Origin: a bacterium
GTDB taxonomy: Bacteria > Cyanobacteriota > Vampirovibrionia > Gastranaerophilales > Gastranaerophilaceae
DNA length: 60,431 nucleotides
Direction: 5' to 3'
NCBI GenBank assembly: GCA_017433195.1
Contig: JAFRHR010000040.1
Coordinates: 1 to 60,431, forward strand
Part shown: piece after piece, positions 1 to 8,056 of the stretch
How the letters are laid out: each line of letters opens with the position of its first letter
How positions within the stretch are numbered: position 1 is the first letter of the stretch
Made by a program: the position numbers and the translations under genes
Notes under the pieces: model-generated
What the model was told of the DNA's origin: nothing
Seen by the model: only the letters and a program-made list of their open reading frames with translations
Database searches by the model: none

Positions 1-277
1 CAACAGAAATTTTATTTTTATTTAAGATTTTATCAAAATGCGGATACAATACTATTTCAGGTTCAAATAAATTATAATTTTCTAATTTTTCATATAATTT
101 GGCATAATTCCACTTTGAACTCTCCGAACAAAGGAAAACAACTTTTATTTTTTTCTTGTTTCTTAGTTTTTTTATAACTCTTTTATAATTCTGTTTTATC
201 AGAAAATCATTAACACTAATTTTAAAATTTTTAAAACTTTTTTTTATATTCCATAAATTCAAAAAATTTAAATTCAT
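1..277 (-). CDS. Partial glycosyl/glycerophosphotransferase-like protein, N-terminus only
   Basis: The reading frame starts at an ATG at 277 and stays open to the window edge, giving 92 codons with no stop. The first 35 residues are basic and rich in Asn and Lys. After them comes KIKVVFLCSESSKWNYAKLY, then FEPEIVLYP. This resembles the start of the Rossmann-like domain in CDP-glycerol:glycerophosphotransferases (TagB/TagF type), where a beta strand is followed by a Ser/Lys-Trp segment. It is divergent from two glycosyltransferase genes, so a role in surface polysaccharide or teichoic-like polymer assembly is a reasonable inference. The catalytic part lies outside the window, so the family call is tentative. 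Confidence 0.5.
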   Translation of the reverse strand, partial: MNLNFLNLWNIKKSFKNFKISVNDFLIKQNYKRVIKKLRNKKKIKVVFLCSESSKWNYAKLYEKLENYNLFEPEIVLYPHFDKILNKNKISV

Positions 278-421
278 GCTATATAACACCCTCAGCACTT
301 CTTTTTACAGTATAAATTCTATCATGAAAATTATCCCAAAATCCAACAAGATAAAACTACAAACAACACATTTTATTGATATAATAAAAATGGTTTATAA
401 ATAAAAATCAAAAAACATTTT
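278..421. promoter_or_regulatory. AT-rich divergent intergenic region
   Basis: This gap separates the partial minus-strand gene from the plus-strand glycosyltransferases, so it should hold promoters in both directions. A TATAAT hexamer lies at 380-385, 37 bases before the ATG at 422. I see no convincing -35 element. There is no clear Shine-Dalgarno sequence ahead of 422. Confidence 0.3.
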
Positions 422-1390
422 ATGGCAAAAGTATCGGTAATAATACCTGTTTATAATACAGAAAAATACTTAAGACAATGTTTAGACAGCGTTACAAACC
501 AAACGCTTCAGGACATTGAAATTATTTGTGTTAATGATGGTTCAACTGACAGGTCACAGGATATACTTGAAGAATACGCACAAAAAGACAGCAGAATACT
601 CCTGATTAACAAAGAAAATACAAATGCCGGTAATTCGAGAAATATCGGATTAGAAAAAGCACGCGGAGAATTTGTATATTTTCCTGATTCAGACGATTGG
701 CTGGAATTAAATGCTTTTGAAAAACTATATAAAAAAGCAACTGAAACAAATGCAGATATTATCGTATTTTATAACAAATTAAAAGATGATTCGAATAACA
801 CCATTCAGCCATGTCCTTGGACCGGCGCTTTCGGATTGACTCAGGATTTTGACGTTTTTAATAAGACAAATTTTCCGGAAATTTTTTATAATTTCTGTAA
901 TATACCTGCTTGGTCAAAATTATACAGGCTCAGTTTTATAAAACAAAATAACCTTGCCTTTCAGGAAATAACAACTTGTAATGATGTGTATTTTAATATC
1001 ATGTCACTGACTCTTGCAGAAAAAATAACAAAATTACCTGAAGAATTATATACTCACAGAGTCGGACATTTATGTTTAACAAAAGACAGATATAAACACA
1101 TTGACTGTATCATGAAGGCTTTTTCAAAGACAAAGGAATCATTAGAAAAAAATAATTACTTTAATCTTATGAAAAATGCATTTTATATAAATTTTCTTCA
1201 AATGTTTAATTATGAATTAAGTCTGATTTGTGATAAAAAGATTAAGAAGAAATGGTTTAAAATAATTGCTGATAGTCTTCCCTGCGAATATAAAAAGTTA
1301 TTAAAAAAAGGAAGACCACTAAAAATAATAAGAATACTAAAAAAATTATTGAGAATATCGGGAATATGCAGAATTTTTAAAGAAAGATAA
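422..1390 (+). CDS. Family 2 glycosyltransferase (GT-A fold)
   Basis: This 322-residue protein opens with KVSVIIPVYNTEKYLRQCL, the standard GT2 N-terminus. It continues with VNDGSTD near residue 40 and PDSDDW near 90, where the DxD-type acidic pair would bind the metal-nucleotide sugar. The C-terminal 120 residues are Lys-rich, with no obvious membrane segment, so the enzyme is probably cytosolic or peripheral. The next gene starts 9 bases after its stop and encodes a close paralog, which suggests tandem duplication and co-transcription. The likely role is sugar transfer onto a surface polysaccharide; donor and acceptor cannot be read from sequence. No strong ribosome binding site is visible at this start. 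Confidence 0.9.
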   Translation: MAKVSVIIPVYNTEKYLRQCLDSVTNQTLQDIEIICVNDGSTDRSQDILEEYAQKDSRILLINKENTNAGNSRNIGLEKARGEFVYFPDSDDWLELNAFEKLYKKATETNADIIVFYNKLKDDSNNTIQPCPWTGAFGLTQDFDVFNKTNFPEIFYNFCNIPAWSKLYRLSFIKQNNLAFQEITTCNDVYFNIMSLTLAEKITKLPEELYTHRVGHLCLTKDRYKHIDCIMKAFSKTKESLEKNNYFNLMKNAFYINFLQMFNYELSLICDKKIKKKWFKIIADSLPCEYKKLLKKGRPLKIIRILKKLLRISGICRIFKER

Positions 1391-1399
1391 GGATACAAG

Positions 1400-2386
1400 A
1401 TGTCAAAGGTATCAATAATAATACCAATTTATAATACTGAAAAATATTTGGAACAATGTTTGGACAGTGTGAAAAATCAGACACTTAAGGACATTGAAAT
1501 TATTTGTATCGATGACGGTTCAACCGATAATTCTTTAAACATTTTGAAAGAATACTCTTCTAAAGATAATCGTTTTGTAGTTATAAAACAAAATAAAGAG
1601 TTTCCGCACAATGCCAGAAATATGGGTTTGCAACACGCAACGGGAGAATATATCGGATTTGTTGATTCTGATGATTGGATTGATTTAAATTTCTTTGAAA
1701 TTTTGTACACTAATGCAAAAAAACAAAATGCGGATATTGCAAGAACCACTTATAAATATGTGTATGAAGATTACGATTGTGATAGTGAACTTAATCCTAT
1801 AATAATTAAAAAATATCAACAAAACAAAAAACTCGGCAGAAATGACCATTCCGTTGTCATATGGAATGCAATATACAAAACATCTTTTTTAAGAGAGAAA
1901 AAAATAGATTATTTTGATTATGATTTAAGGATGTTTCAGGACGACATACCATTTACCGCAAGAGTAACAATGTTATCCGGAAAAACAATTCCATGTGTTG
2001 GATGCTATTACTATTACAGACAAAACAGAGAAGGCCATTTAATGACTTTGTCAGCAAAAAAAATAGAAATGTCATTACAGGCAAACATAATTACAACAAA
2101 CTTTTTAAACACTATTAAGAATAAAATATCAAGAAAAGAATATATTAATGCCTATGGCCGCTGCATAGGAAGATTAGATCATTTTTTCAGAATTTATATT
2201 AAAACTGAAGATAATAATCCTGATTTTATAAAAAAATACCTTGATGAATACAGTAAAATTGCGGAAAAATTCAAATGCATAAACAAATACAGCACTCTTA
2301 AAAAGTTTAATAATAATATAGAATTATTAAAAAACAAAAATTATGAGTTATATGTTTACAAAACAACCCTAAATAAAAACAATTAA
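1400..2386 (+). CDS. Family 2 glycosyltransferase, paralog of the upstream gene
   Basis: This 328-residue protein starts KVSIIIPIYNTEKYLEQCL and has IDDGSTD and VDSDDW in the same places as its upstream neighbour. The first 100 residues are nearly collinear between the two, and the C-terminal halves differ. That pattern suggests one catalytic fold with changed acceptor or donor choice. A GGAT element lies just ahead of the ATG. The pair probably forms one operon for polysaccharide synthesis. A structured-repeat field begins directly after its stop codon. Confidence 0.9.
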   Translation: MSKVSIIIPIYNTEKYLEQCLDSVKNQTLKDIEIICIDDGSTDNSLNILKEYSSKDNRFVVIKQNKEFPHNARNMGLQHATGEYIGFVDSDDWIDLNFFEILYTNAKKQNADIARTTYKYVYEDYDCDSELNPIIIKKYQQNKKLGRNDHSVVIWNAIYKTSFLREKKIDYFDYDLRMFQDDIPFTARVTMLSGKTIPCVGCYYYYRQNREGHLMTLSAKKIEMSLQANIITTNFLNTIKNKISRKEYINAYGRCIGRLDHFFRIYIKTEDNNPDFIKKYLDEYSKIAEKFKCINKYSTLKKFNNNIELLKNKNYELYVYKTTLNKNN

Positions 2387-2404
2387 GTATTGCAAAAAGA
2401 GATT

Positions 2405-2588
2405 TAAATTATTGGAGTATGCATAGTCCTTCATTCTGCTTCAAAATCTCTCTTTCGAGAAATTTTTTCGCTCCATCGGACTATTTGCTCTCACGAGTTT
2501 CGCTTGCGGAAGCAGGAGCTGTTTTGCAGCTCATTTCGCAACTTCGTTGCTCACTCTACCCAAAATCTAAAAAAATTGCCGGTGATCA
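2405..2588 (+). repeat. Structured repeat family R1, copy a (with internal extra segment)
   Basis: This copy shares long identical blocks with 2941-3089, from GCATAGTCCTTCATTC through CCCAAAATCTAAAAAAATTG. It has an extra segment of about 36 bases near 2510-2545. GCATAGTCC at 2421 can pair with GGACTAT at 2478-2484, and TCTC/GAGA forms an inner hairpin. It ends with TGCCGGTGATC (2577-2587), which is identical to the 3' end of the tRNA-Leu gene downstream. The small open frame inside it is repeat sequence, not a gene. Confidence 0.8.
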
Positions 2589-2635
2589 CTCTGCCGAGTA
2601 AAAGGTGACTAAATGTCACGTTTTACGAGAGGTAA
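2587..2635. repeat. Structured repeat family R6, copy a
   Basis: The flank CACTCTGCCGA is followed by a hairpin: GTAAAAGGTGAC (2598-2609), loop TAAAT, GTCACGTTTTAC (2615-2626). The flank GAGAGGT follows. The same flanks surround hairpins of different stem sequence at 19021-19061 and 19291-19333. Confidence 0.7.
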
Positions 2636-2643
2636 GAACCGAC

Positions 2644-2740
2644 GAATTTACGGACGGAATGTAATTCCGGATAGCGAACAGAATGAGCGGACAGGGACAA
2701 AGTCCCGAAAGCGAAAGTCTGTGAGCGTGGAGTAAATTCA
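2644..2740. repeat. Structured repeat family R2, copy a
   Basis: GAATTTAC (2644-2651) pairs with GTAAATTC (2733-2740), enclosing CGGAATGTAATTCCGG, itself a small hairpin, and a variable middle. A second copy at 52941-53034 has GGATTTAC pairing with GTAAATCC, so both arms changed together. Confidence 0.7.
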
Positions 2741-2751
2741 AGAGACGGTTC

Positions 2752-2855
2752 GACGAATGAATTTTGCGTAGGCTGAAGCGAAGCGGAACGCCGAAGTAGC
2801 ACCGAAATAGTGAGCGACTATTTTGCGGAATAAGTCTTTTGTCTTGCGACAACAC
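2752..2855 (-). repeat. Probable degenerate inverted copy of repeat family R1
   Basis: Read on the plus strand, GAATTTTGCGTAGGCTGAAG and the following AGCGAAGCGGAAC segment resemble the corresponding part of the R1 copy at 19094-19231. The complementary AAATAG/CTATTT arms near 2805-2825 resemble the R1 outer stem. The match is partial. Confidence 0.4.
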
Positions 2856-2940
2856 TCCTGTTTCACAAGCAAAATAAAGTGAACGGCTTGAAGGTGTGAA
2901 GCAATAATTCAGAAAAACAATTAAGTATTAAAAAATGGCT

Positions 2941-3089
2941 TTAGATTATTGGGGGATGCATAGTCCTTCATTCCGCTTCAAAATCTCTCTTTCGAGAAAT
3001 TTTTTCGCTCCATCGGACTATTTGCTCTCACGAGTTTCGCAACTTCGTTGCTCACTCTACCCAAAATCTAAAAAAATTGCCGGTGATCG
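2941..3089 (+). repeat. Structured repeat family R1, copy b, running into tRNA-Leu
   Basis: This copy is nearly identical to R1a but lacks its extra segment. It runs through the T-rich stretch after the tRNA and into the last 11 bases of the tRNA gene (TGCCGGTGATC). Both copies are preceded by AAACAATTAAGTATT (near 2376 and 2915). Confidence 0.8.
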
Positions 3090-3163
3090 GAGTCGAACCG
3101 ATACGTGGGGTGAACCACACCAGATTTTGAGTCTGGCACGTCTACCAATTTCATCACACCGGC
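3078..3163 (-). tRNA. tRNA-Leu (anticodon CAA)
   Basis: The minus strand folds as a class II tRNA of 86 bases. The acceptor arm GCCGGTG (3163-3157) pairs with CACCGGC (3085-3079), with A as discriminator at 3078. The anticodon stem CCAGA/TCTGG carries loop CTCAAAA, with CAA at 3129-3127, reading UUG. A long variable arm (GTGGTTCACCCCAC) and the T arm TCGGTTCGACTCCGA follow. CCA is not encoded. A run of T directly after the gene could end transcription. Confidence 0.95.
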
Positions 3164-3286
3164 ATTTGAAATTATCTTATCAAAAAGATTTACAAATATC
3201 AAACAAAATTTTTACTTTTTAAAAATTATCCTTAATAAATAATTGAAGGTAATTAAAAAATCAAAAGAGCGGTAAAAAATTAAAGC

Positions 3287-4051
3287 ATGAAACAAATACT
3301 TGTTTGTATACTGATGATAATGATAATAGGTTTGCAGGCTGATTGTGCAATTTTTCAGGGCGGAGTAAGTGCCGTAGGGAAAGGCAATCAGGTTATTGAC
3401 CGTGACACAAAAGCCCCTATTTCAAATGCACGAATAGTTTTGCCGAAACAAAATTATTCAACGGTAACTGACAGCAACGGCTTTTTTGATATCGGAGTAA
3501 GCACAACGGGAACGAGTGTTATATCCGTTGAAAAGACAGGTTACAAACCGTATTCTTTAACAATAAATTCAAACGGACTAAATAATCCGTTAATTCTTGA
3601 AATAGAAAAAAAGGGAGCACATAACATAACAATAGATACAAATATGTATCATTTGGGCGACAACAATTATTCCGAAATGTCCGCAAATGCGGGAGAATTC
3701 AGAATAAGACCGACAGGACCGTTTTACAGTACGATTTTTAATCTGTCTGATGCAAGCCTGACGAGGCCTGTTTACCTTGTTATAGGCTCAATTATCGGAA
3801 TTGATACCGCAATGGCAAGAGGAATAGGTCAAAACAAAATAACAAATTCTTATGCAAGCCCGCCCGAAGTTTACCTGAACGGAAACAAAATTGCGGAAAT
3901 CAAGATAAACGGTGACGGACAAAAGATAAAACTTCCCAACAACCTTTTAAGACGAAAGAACGAATTAACAATAAAAACAGGTGTAAACCTTATGCAGACA
4001 GCATATATTGATTATGATGATATCGAAATAATGAATCTATACATAGAATAA
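3287..4051 (+). CDS. Secreted protein with carboxypeptidase-regulatory-like beta-sandwich domain
   Basis: This 254-residue protein has an N-terminal hydrophobic signal sequence (KQILVCILMIMIIGLQADCA). Next is a domain at about residues 36-105 with the pattern 'GNQVIDRDTKAPISNARI ... TDSNGFFDIGV ... VEKTGYKPYSL', typical of CarboxypepD_reg-like domains. The remainder is beta-rich with no recognised enzyme motif. The Cys near the signal end sits after Ala-Asp, a poor lipobox, so periplasmic release is more likely than lipid attachment. It probably acts in the envelope; its partner is unknown. The Shine-Dalgarno is weak (AAAG next to the ATG). A terminator follows. Confidence 0.7.
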   Translation: MKQILVCILMIMIIGLQADCAIFQGGVSAVGKGNQVIDRDTKAPISNARIVLPKQNYSTVTDSNGFFDIGVSTTGTSVISVEKTGYKPYSLTINSNGLNNPLILEIEKKGAHNITIDTNMYHLGDNNYSEMSANAGEFRIRPTGPFYSTIFNLSDASLTRPVYLVIGSIIGIDTAMARGIGQNKITNSYASPPEVYLNGNKIAEIKINGDGQKIKLPNNLLRRKNELTIKTGVNLMQTAYIDYDDIEIMNLYIE

Positions 4052-4083
4052 CCAAATAAACTTATCCGTAAAAGAACATAGCA

Positions 4084-4108
4084 GGCGTGCGAGGAGCATG
4101 CCTTTTTT
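4084..4108 (+). terminator. Rho-independent terminator
   Basis: GGCGTGC and GCATGCC form a 7-bp stem (one G-U pair) around GAGGA, followed by six T. It ends the transcript of the secreted protein upstream. Confidence 0.75.
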
Positions 4109-4111
4109 ATT

Positions 4112-4175
4112 TTTACAAAACTTTAATCAAAAAGCAATTTCTTTTACCAAAAAAGACTTTAAATAAAATATAGGT
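4112..4175 (+). promoter_or_regulatory. Candidate promoter with lineage -10-like element
   Basis: GACTTTAAATAAAATATAGG ends at 4174 and resembles the ACTTTATATAGG element found before the genes at 58704 and 11450. A single TTTACAAA lies at 4112-4119. It is in the opposite orientation to the boxes at the other genes, and its second half-site (TTTAATCA) is poor. Regulation like the other members is only possible, not shown. Confidence 0.35.
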
Positions 4176-4196
4176 AAAATAATAAGGAAAATTTTT

Positions 4197-5192
4197 ATGT
4201 CAGAAATCGGAATAAACGGTCATAATCCGTTAAAAGGGGTTAATTTCAGCAAATGTTCTGCAAATACAGAACAGGTAAAACCACAAGAAAATGAAAGACC
4301 TCAAATGACTGAAATGCCAAGAATTTCCTTTGGAAGAGATTTGGTTACCCAAAGACCAAAAATTAATCCGTATAAAAATTTTCTGAATAATTTGACTTTC
4401 CCTACAGACTTTGATGTTGAAAGTCTGAGACAATGGGCTAAAGACAGCGGTTTGAGTTTTGATGTTGACTCAGACGGTATTGTTGAAATGCGTGATTTAA
4501 GCGGATCTATAGTCAGACGTGTCACAAGAGATTATAATAATCCGACAAAAATTTATGACGATCGTATTAAAACAAAAGATGCAAACGGAAAAGACCTGTT
4601 TTTATTAAAATACAGTGATGAAGACTATGTCAGATGCCGTTATAACTATGATGAAGAATCAAGAGGAATATCTGTGAAATACTGTGCTGACGGAAACTGG
4701 TATGATTCTCACGGACAAAAATTAGACGGATGTCCTTTCCCTATCGAAGAATATGTTCCGGAAACAGAAGAAATAAGTTCTGAAACACAGGTTTCTCAGA
4801 CACAAAAAAGAAATCCGTACAAAAGTTTTCTGAAAGATTTGGATTTTCCATCAGAATTTGATGAAGAAAGCCTGAGACAATGGGCAAAGGACAGCAATTT
4901 AAATTTTGCTTTTGGGAACGGAGTTGTTGGAATGTACGACTCAAGAGGGAATTTAATAAGACGCGTTACAAGAGATTTTGATAATCCGACAAAAATATAC
5001 GATGACCGTATTTCAACAGTAGATGCAAACGGGCAAAAAGTATATTTATTAAAATATAATGATGAAGATGCTATCAGATGCCGCTATGGTTATAGTGAAG
5101 ACTTTGAGGGTTATTCAGCAACACTTAAACCTGACGGCAATTGGTATGATTTCCACGGAAAAAAGTTAGACGGGTGTCCTTTTGAAGCATAG
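4197..5192 (+). CDS. Two-repeat protein with lineage-type N-terminus, function unknown
   Basis: This 331-residue protein has a flexible N-terminus (1-58) carrying RISFGRD at 42-48. Two tandem copies of a ~120-residue domain follow, at about 58-182 and 207-330. Each copy runs NPYK.FL, then ESLRQWAKDS near its start, RRVTRD, NPTKIYDDR, LLKY.DED, RCRY, DGNWYD and KLDGCPF at the end. A related single copy ends the protein at 23358-24479. There is no signal peptide or membrane segment, and Cys residues recur at matching positions. I do not recognise the domain in any named family. AAGGAA precedes the ATG. The repeats are diverged enough to be an old duplication. The S-F-G motif in the N-terminus is shared in form with three other proteins in this window. 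Confidence 0.8.
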   Translation: MSEIGINGHNPLKGVNFSKCSANTEQVKPQENERPQMTEMPRISFGRDLVTQRPKINPYKNFLNNLTFPTDFDVESLRQWAKDSGLSFDVDSDGIVEMRDLSGSIVRRVTRDYNNPTKIYDDRIKTKDANGKDLFLLKYSDEDYVRCRYNYDEESRGISVKYCADGNWYDSHGQKLDGCPFPIEEYVPETEEISSETQVSQTQKRNPYKSFLKDLDFPSEFDEESLRQWAKDSNLNFAFGNGVVGMYDSRGNLIRRVTRDFDNPTKIYDDRISTVDANGQKVYLLKYNDEDAIRCRYGYSEDFEGYSATLKPDGNWYDFHGKKLDGCPFEA

Positions 5193-5200
5193 ATTCAAAA

Positions 5201-6166
5201 CTATGCAATAACTTCGTTTTGGATATTCTTATCAATTGTTATGCCATAAGACACAAGACAATTTTTAAGGGTAATGTTATCAGAGATTGTTACGTTATCT
5301 AATAAAATCGTATTTTCTAAAGTTACGTTTTTACCGATTTTACAATCTTTTCCGACAATAACAGAATCAATACAAACCGCATTATTCAAAGGACTTTCAG
5401 AAATATATCGTCCGTACTCGGTCTTTACAATTTCAGTATGACCGGTATCAATTTTTCCGTTCAGAACATCAAAATTTGATTCAATATACTGTTCTATTGT
5501 CCCTATATCGGACCAGTAAGCACTTGTCTTAAATGCAGAAATCTGTTTTTCACTGAGAAGTTTCGGAAAAACATTTTTTGCAAAATCATAAAATTCGTTT
5601 TCGGGAATATAATCAAAAATTTTGTAGTTAAAAACGTAAATTCCAGTATTTATCAGGTTACTTTTTGCTTCCTCAACAGGAGGTTTTTCCTGAAATTCTG
5701 TAATAAGACCTTTTTCGTCCGTCACAACAACGCCAAAATGTTCAACCTGATTTTTGGGAATTTCTTTTACGACAATAGTCGCAATTGTATTATTTTTAAT
5801 ATGCTGATTATATAAATCTGTCAAATCAACATCAAATAATCCGTCAGCAGATAAAACAAAGAAATTTTCACCATCTTTAAAGAAGTGCTGACATTTTTTA
5901 AGTCCGCCTGCTGTGCCCGAAAGTGTTTCCTCCTTTATGTATGAAAAATTTACCCCAAAATTATTATTTTCGTACCCGGAAATTATTTTTTCAGCCATAT
6001 AATGAGTATTTGCAATAACATCTGTTATTTCGTGTTTTTTCATATTTTTAAACAGAATATCCATAATCGGGATATTTGCAACGGTAACCAGGGGTTTTGG
6101 AATACTTAATGTTATAGGATTTAATCTTGAGCCTACACCGGCGGCCATAATCATCGCTTTTTTCAT
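5201..6166 (-). CDS. Sugar-nucleotide transferase (nucleotidyltransferase family)
   Basis: The N-terminus KKAMIMAAGVGSRLNPIT followed by PKPLV is the nucleotide-binding signature of sugar-1-phosphate nucleotidyltransferases (GMP/glucose-1-phosphate type). The C-terminal ~80 residues have hexad-like repeats (VGKDCKIGKNVTLENTIL), typical of a left-handed beta helix. It probably makes an NDP-sugar for glycan synthesis in the cytosol; base and sugar are not determinable. I chose the ATG at 6166 because TAGGGGTAAT lies directly ahead of it. An in-frame codon at 6181 would overlap dnaX. It starts 7 bases after the dnaX stop, so the two are co-transcribed. Confidence 0.85.
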   Translation of the reverse strand: MKKAMIMAAGVGSRLNPITLSIPKPLVTVANIPIMDILFKNMKKHEITDVIANTHYMAEKIISGYENNNFGVNFSYIKEETLSGTAGGLKKCQHFFKDGENFFVLSADGLFDVDLTDLYNQHIKNNTIATIVVKEIPKNQVEHFGVVVTDEKGLITEFQEKPPVEEAKSNLINTGIYVFNYKIFDYIPENEFYDFAKNVFPKLLSEKQISAFKTSAYWSDIGTIEQYIESNFDVLNGKIDTGHTEIVKTEYGRYISESPLNNAVCIDSVIVGKDCKIGKNVTLENTILLDNVTISDNITLKNCLVSYGITIDKNIQNEVIA

Positions 6167-6173
6167 ATTACCC

Positions 6174-8033
6174 CTAATCAATATGTCTTCCGCTGAATAC
6201 TTCCATTATCATTTCAGTCTGATCAGAAAGTCTTTTGCTTTCAGTTTCAGTATTTTCTTCCTCTATATCCGGTTCAGGCTCATATTCCTCTATCATTGGT
6301 TCTACTTCCTGAAGAGTTTCTTCTGTTTTTTGCGGAACTTCATTTTTTACAACCGGTGCCTGAGGTTCTTCTTTTTTCGTTTCTGCAGATGCAGACTCTT
6401 TTTTCAGGTCGTTTGCATCAAAAACTTTTATAATTAATTTTGTTTTCTGCTGATTAAAATACTTATCTGCGGCGGCGACTATTGAATCTTTTTTTGACTC
6501 GCTTATCTGCTTAACCATCGCCTCGTTTTTAAAACTTACTATAACCTCGTCAGATTCTACCTTAACAGGTATCGCCCATTTCAGCATCGCCTGAGTTGCA
6601 GGACTCTGAATGTTCAGCAGAATGCTTTTCCACTTATCAGCAGTACTGTTTTTTGCCCCCGGAGCAGATTTCGGAACAGGAGTAAACTCTTTTTCTTCGG
6701 CTTTCGGCGGCTCTGATTTCGGTGGTTCTGCTTTTGGAATTTCTGCTTTTACAGGTACTTCAGCCTGTGGTTTAACATCTTCCTTAAACGGAACTTCGTC
6801 ATTTGTTTTCTCAATCTTTACAGGTTTTGGGATTTCCTGAACTACGGGCCTTGGCATTGGTTGAACAACAGGTGCAACAGTAACAGTACCGTTTTCAAGT
6901 GCGGACAATCTGTCCTGTAATTCAAGCAAAGATGTATTAACAGTGAGATTTGCCAGATCAATTATTCCGACTTCGAGCCACAATCTGCCGTTTGTGGAAG
7001 ATTTTAACTCGTTTATGTAGTGCGAAGAACGTTCAATTAGGAAAATTATCTGATGTAATTCAAGTTTTTCACTCTGTTCACGCAGAATTTTAACATGTTC
7101 CGAATTCATACCGTCAAGAAGTTTCGGAATTTGTTCATCTTTGCACTGTTTTAAAATTAAAACGTTTCTGAAATATTCTAATAAACCCGTTAATATCTGC
7201 AAAGGTTCATTTCCTGCTTCATAAATTTTTTCAAGCGTTTCAACGGCATTTTCACCTTTTGAGGAAATAATGTCATCGGCGAGGCTTTTTAAAACATCGA
7301 AGGATAATCTGCCGAGAATCGAATCAACATCATCCGTTGTAATTTCTTTGTCAAAAACGCTTAACTGATCTAAAAGCCCGATACTGTCTCTCATTCCGCC
7401 GAAAGATGTTCTTGCAATATAGTTCAGCGCATCGTCAGTAATTTTTATTTTTTCTTCTTTTGCGATGTATTTTAATCTTGAAACAATGTCCTCAACCGTA
7501 ATTCTTCTGAAATCGTATCTCTGGCAACGACTTTTAATCGTATCCGGAACTTTCTGAATTTCAGTTGTTGCAAGGATAAATATAACGTTTGCCGGCGGTT
7601 CTTCAAGTGTTTTCAAAAGCGCATTAAATGCGTGTGTTGATAACATATGAACTTCGTCTATTATGTATATTTTGTACTTACCGTTGACGGGAACATACTG
7701 GATTTTTTCTAAAATTTCCTGAGTATCTTCGACTTTTCTGTTACTTGCAGCATCAATTTCTATAACATCTATCGGCACCGAATTTATTATGTTTTGACAA
7801 CTTTCACACTTTCCGCATGGGGTTAAAGTCGGACCGTCTTTACAGTTTAAAGATTTTGCCAAAATTCTCGCAGTAGATGTTTTACCTGTTCCTCTCGGAC
7901 CTGTAAAAAGATAAACGTGAGAAACTTTATCAAGTTTTATAGCATTTGAAAGAGCCTGTTTTATATGCTCCTGCCCTACTATTTCCCCTAATGTCTGCGG
8001 ACGATATTTTGTATACAACGGTACATAATTCAT
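6174..8033 (-). CDS. dnaX: DNA polymerase III subunits gamma and tau
   Basis: This 619-residue clamp-loader ATPase has Walker A GPRGTGKTS at 45-53, zinc-binding Cys at 64, 73, 76 and 79, Walker B IIDEVHML, and the sensor region after LKTLEEPP. Residues 1-370 are the AAA+ and collar part. A Pro/Glu/Lys-rich linker (about 385-455) leads to a C-terminal domain like the tau polymerase- or helicase-binding region. It loads the sliding clamp at the replication fork. I see no obvious slippery site for a shorter gamma form. The gene diverges from an LD-carboxypeptidase gene with only 23 bases between the two start codons. Confidence 0.95.
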   Translation of the reverse strand: MNYVPLYTKYRPQTLGEIVGQEHIKQALSNAIKLDKVSHVYLFTGPRGTGKTSTARILAKSLNCKDGPTLTPCGKCESCQNIINSVPIDVIEIDAASNRKVEDTQEILEKIQYVPVNGKYKIYIIDEVHMLSTHAFNALLKTLEEPPANVIFILATTEIQKVPDTIKSRCQRYDFRRITVEDIVSRLKYIAKEEKIKITDDALNYIARTSFGGMRDSIGLLDQLSVFDKEITTDDVDSILGRLSFDVLKSLADDIISSKGENAVETLEKIYEAGNEPLQILTGLLEYFRNVLILKQCKDEQIPKLLDGMNSEHVKILREQSEKLELHQIIFLIERSSHYINELKSSTNGRLWLEVGIIDLANLTVNTSLLELQDRLSALENGTVTVAPVVQPMPRPVVQEIPKPVKIEKTNDEVPFKEDVKPQAEVPVKAEIPKAEPPKSEPPKAEEKEFTPVPKSAPGAKNSTADKWKSILLNIQSPATQAMLKWAIPVKVESDEVIVSFKNEAMVKQISESKKDSIVAAADKYFNQQKTKLIIKVFDANDLKKESASAETKKEEPQAPVVKNEVPQKTEETLQEVEPMIEEYEPEPDIEEENTETESKRLSDQTEMIMEVFSGRHID

Positions 8034-8056
8034 GCTATTATTTTATCATAAAGATT

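Noticed and set aside
2419..2601. 60-codon open frame starting MHSPSFCFKIS
   Set aside because: It is the translation of repeat R1a; a similar frame appears in R1b (2935-3222) with a different end. No ribosome binding site and no coding constraint.
2405..3089. Possible CRISPR-like array in the repeat field
   Set aside because: Repeats are long, few, unevenly spaced and structured; there are no regular spacers and no cas genes.
2577..3163. Integrated element bounded by tRNA-Leu att sites
   Set aside because: The interval of about 500 bp has no integrase or any gene, so an intact element cannot be claimed; only the duplication is reported.
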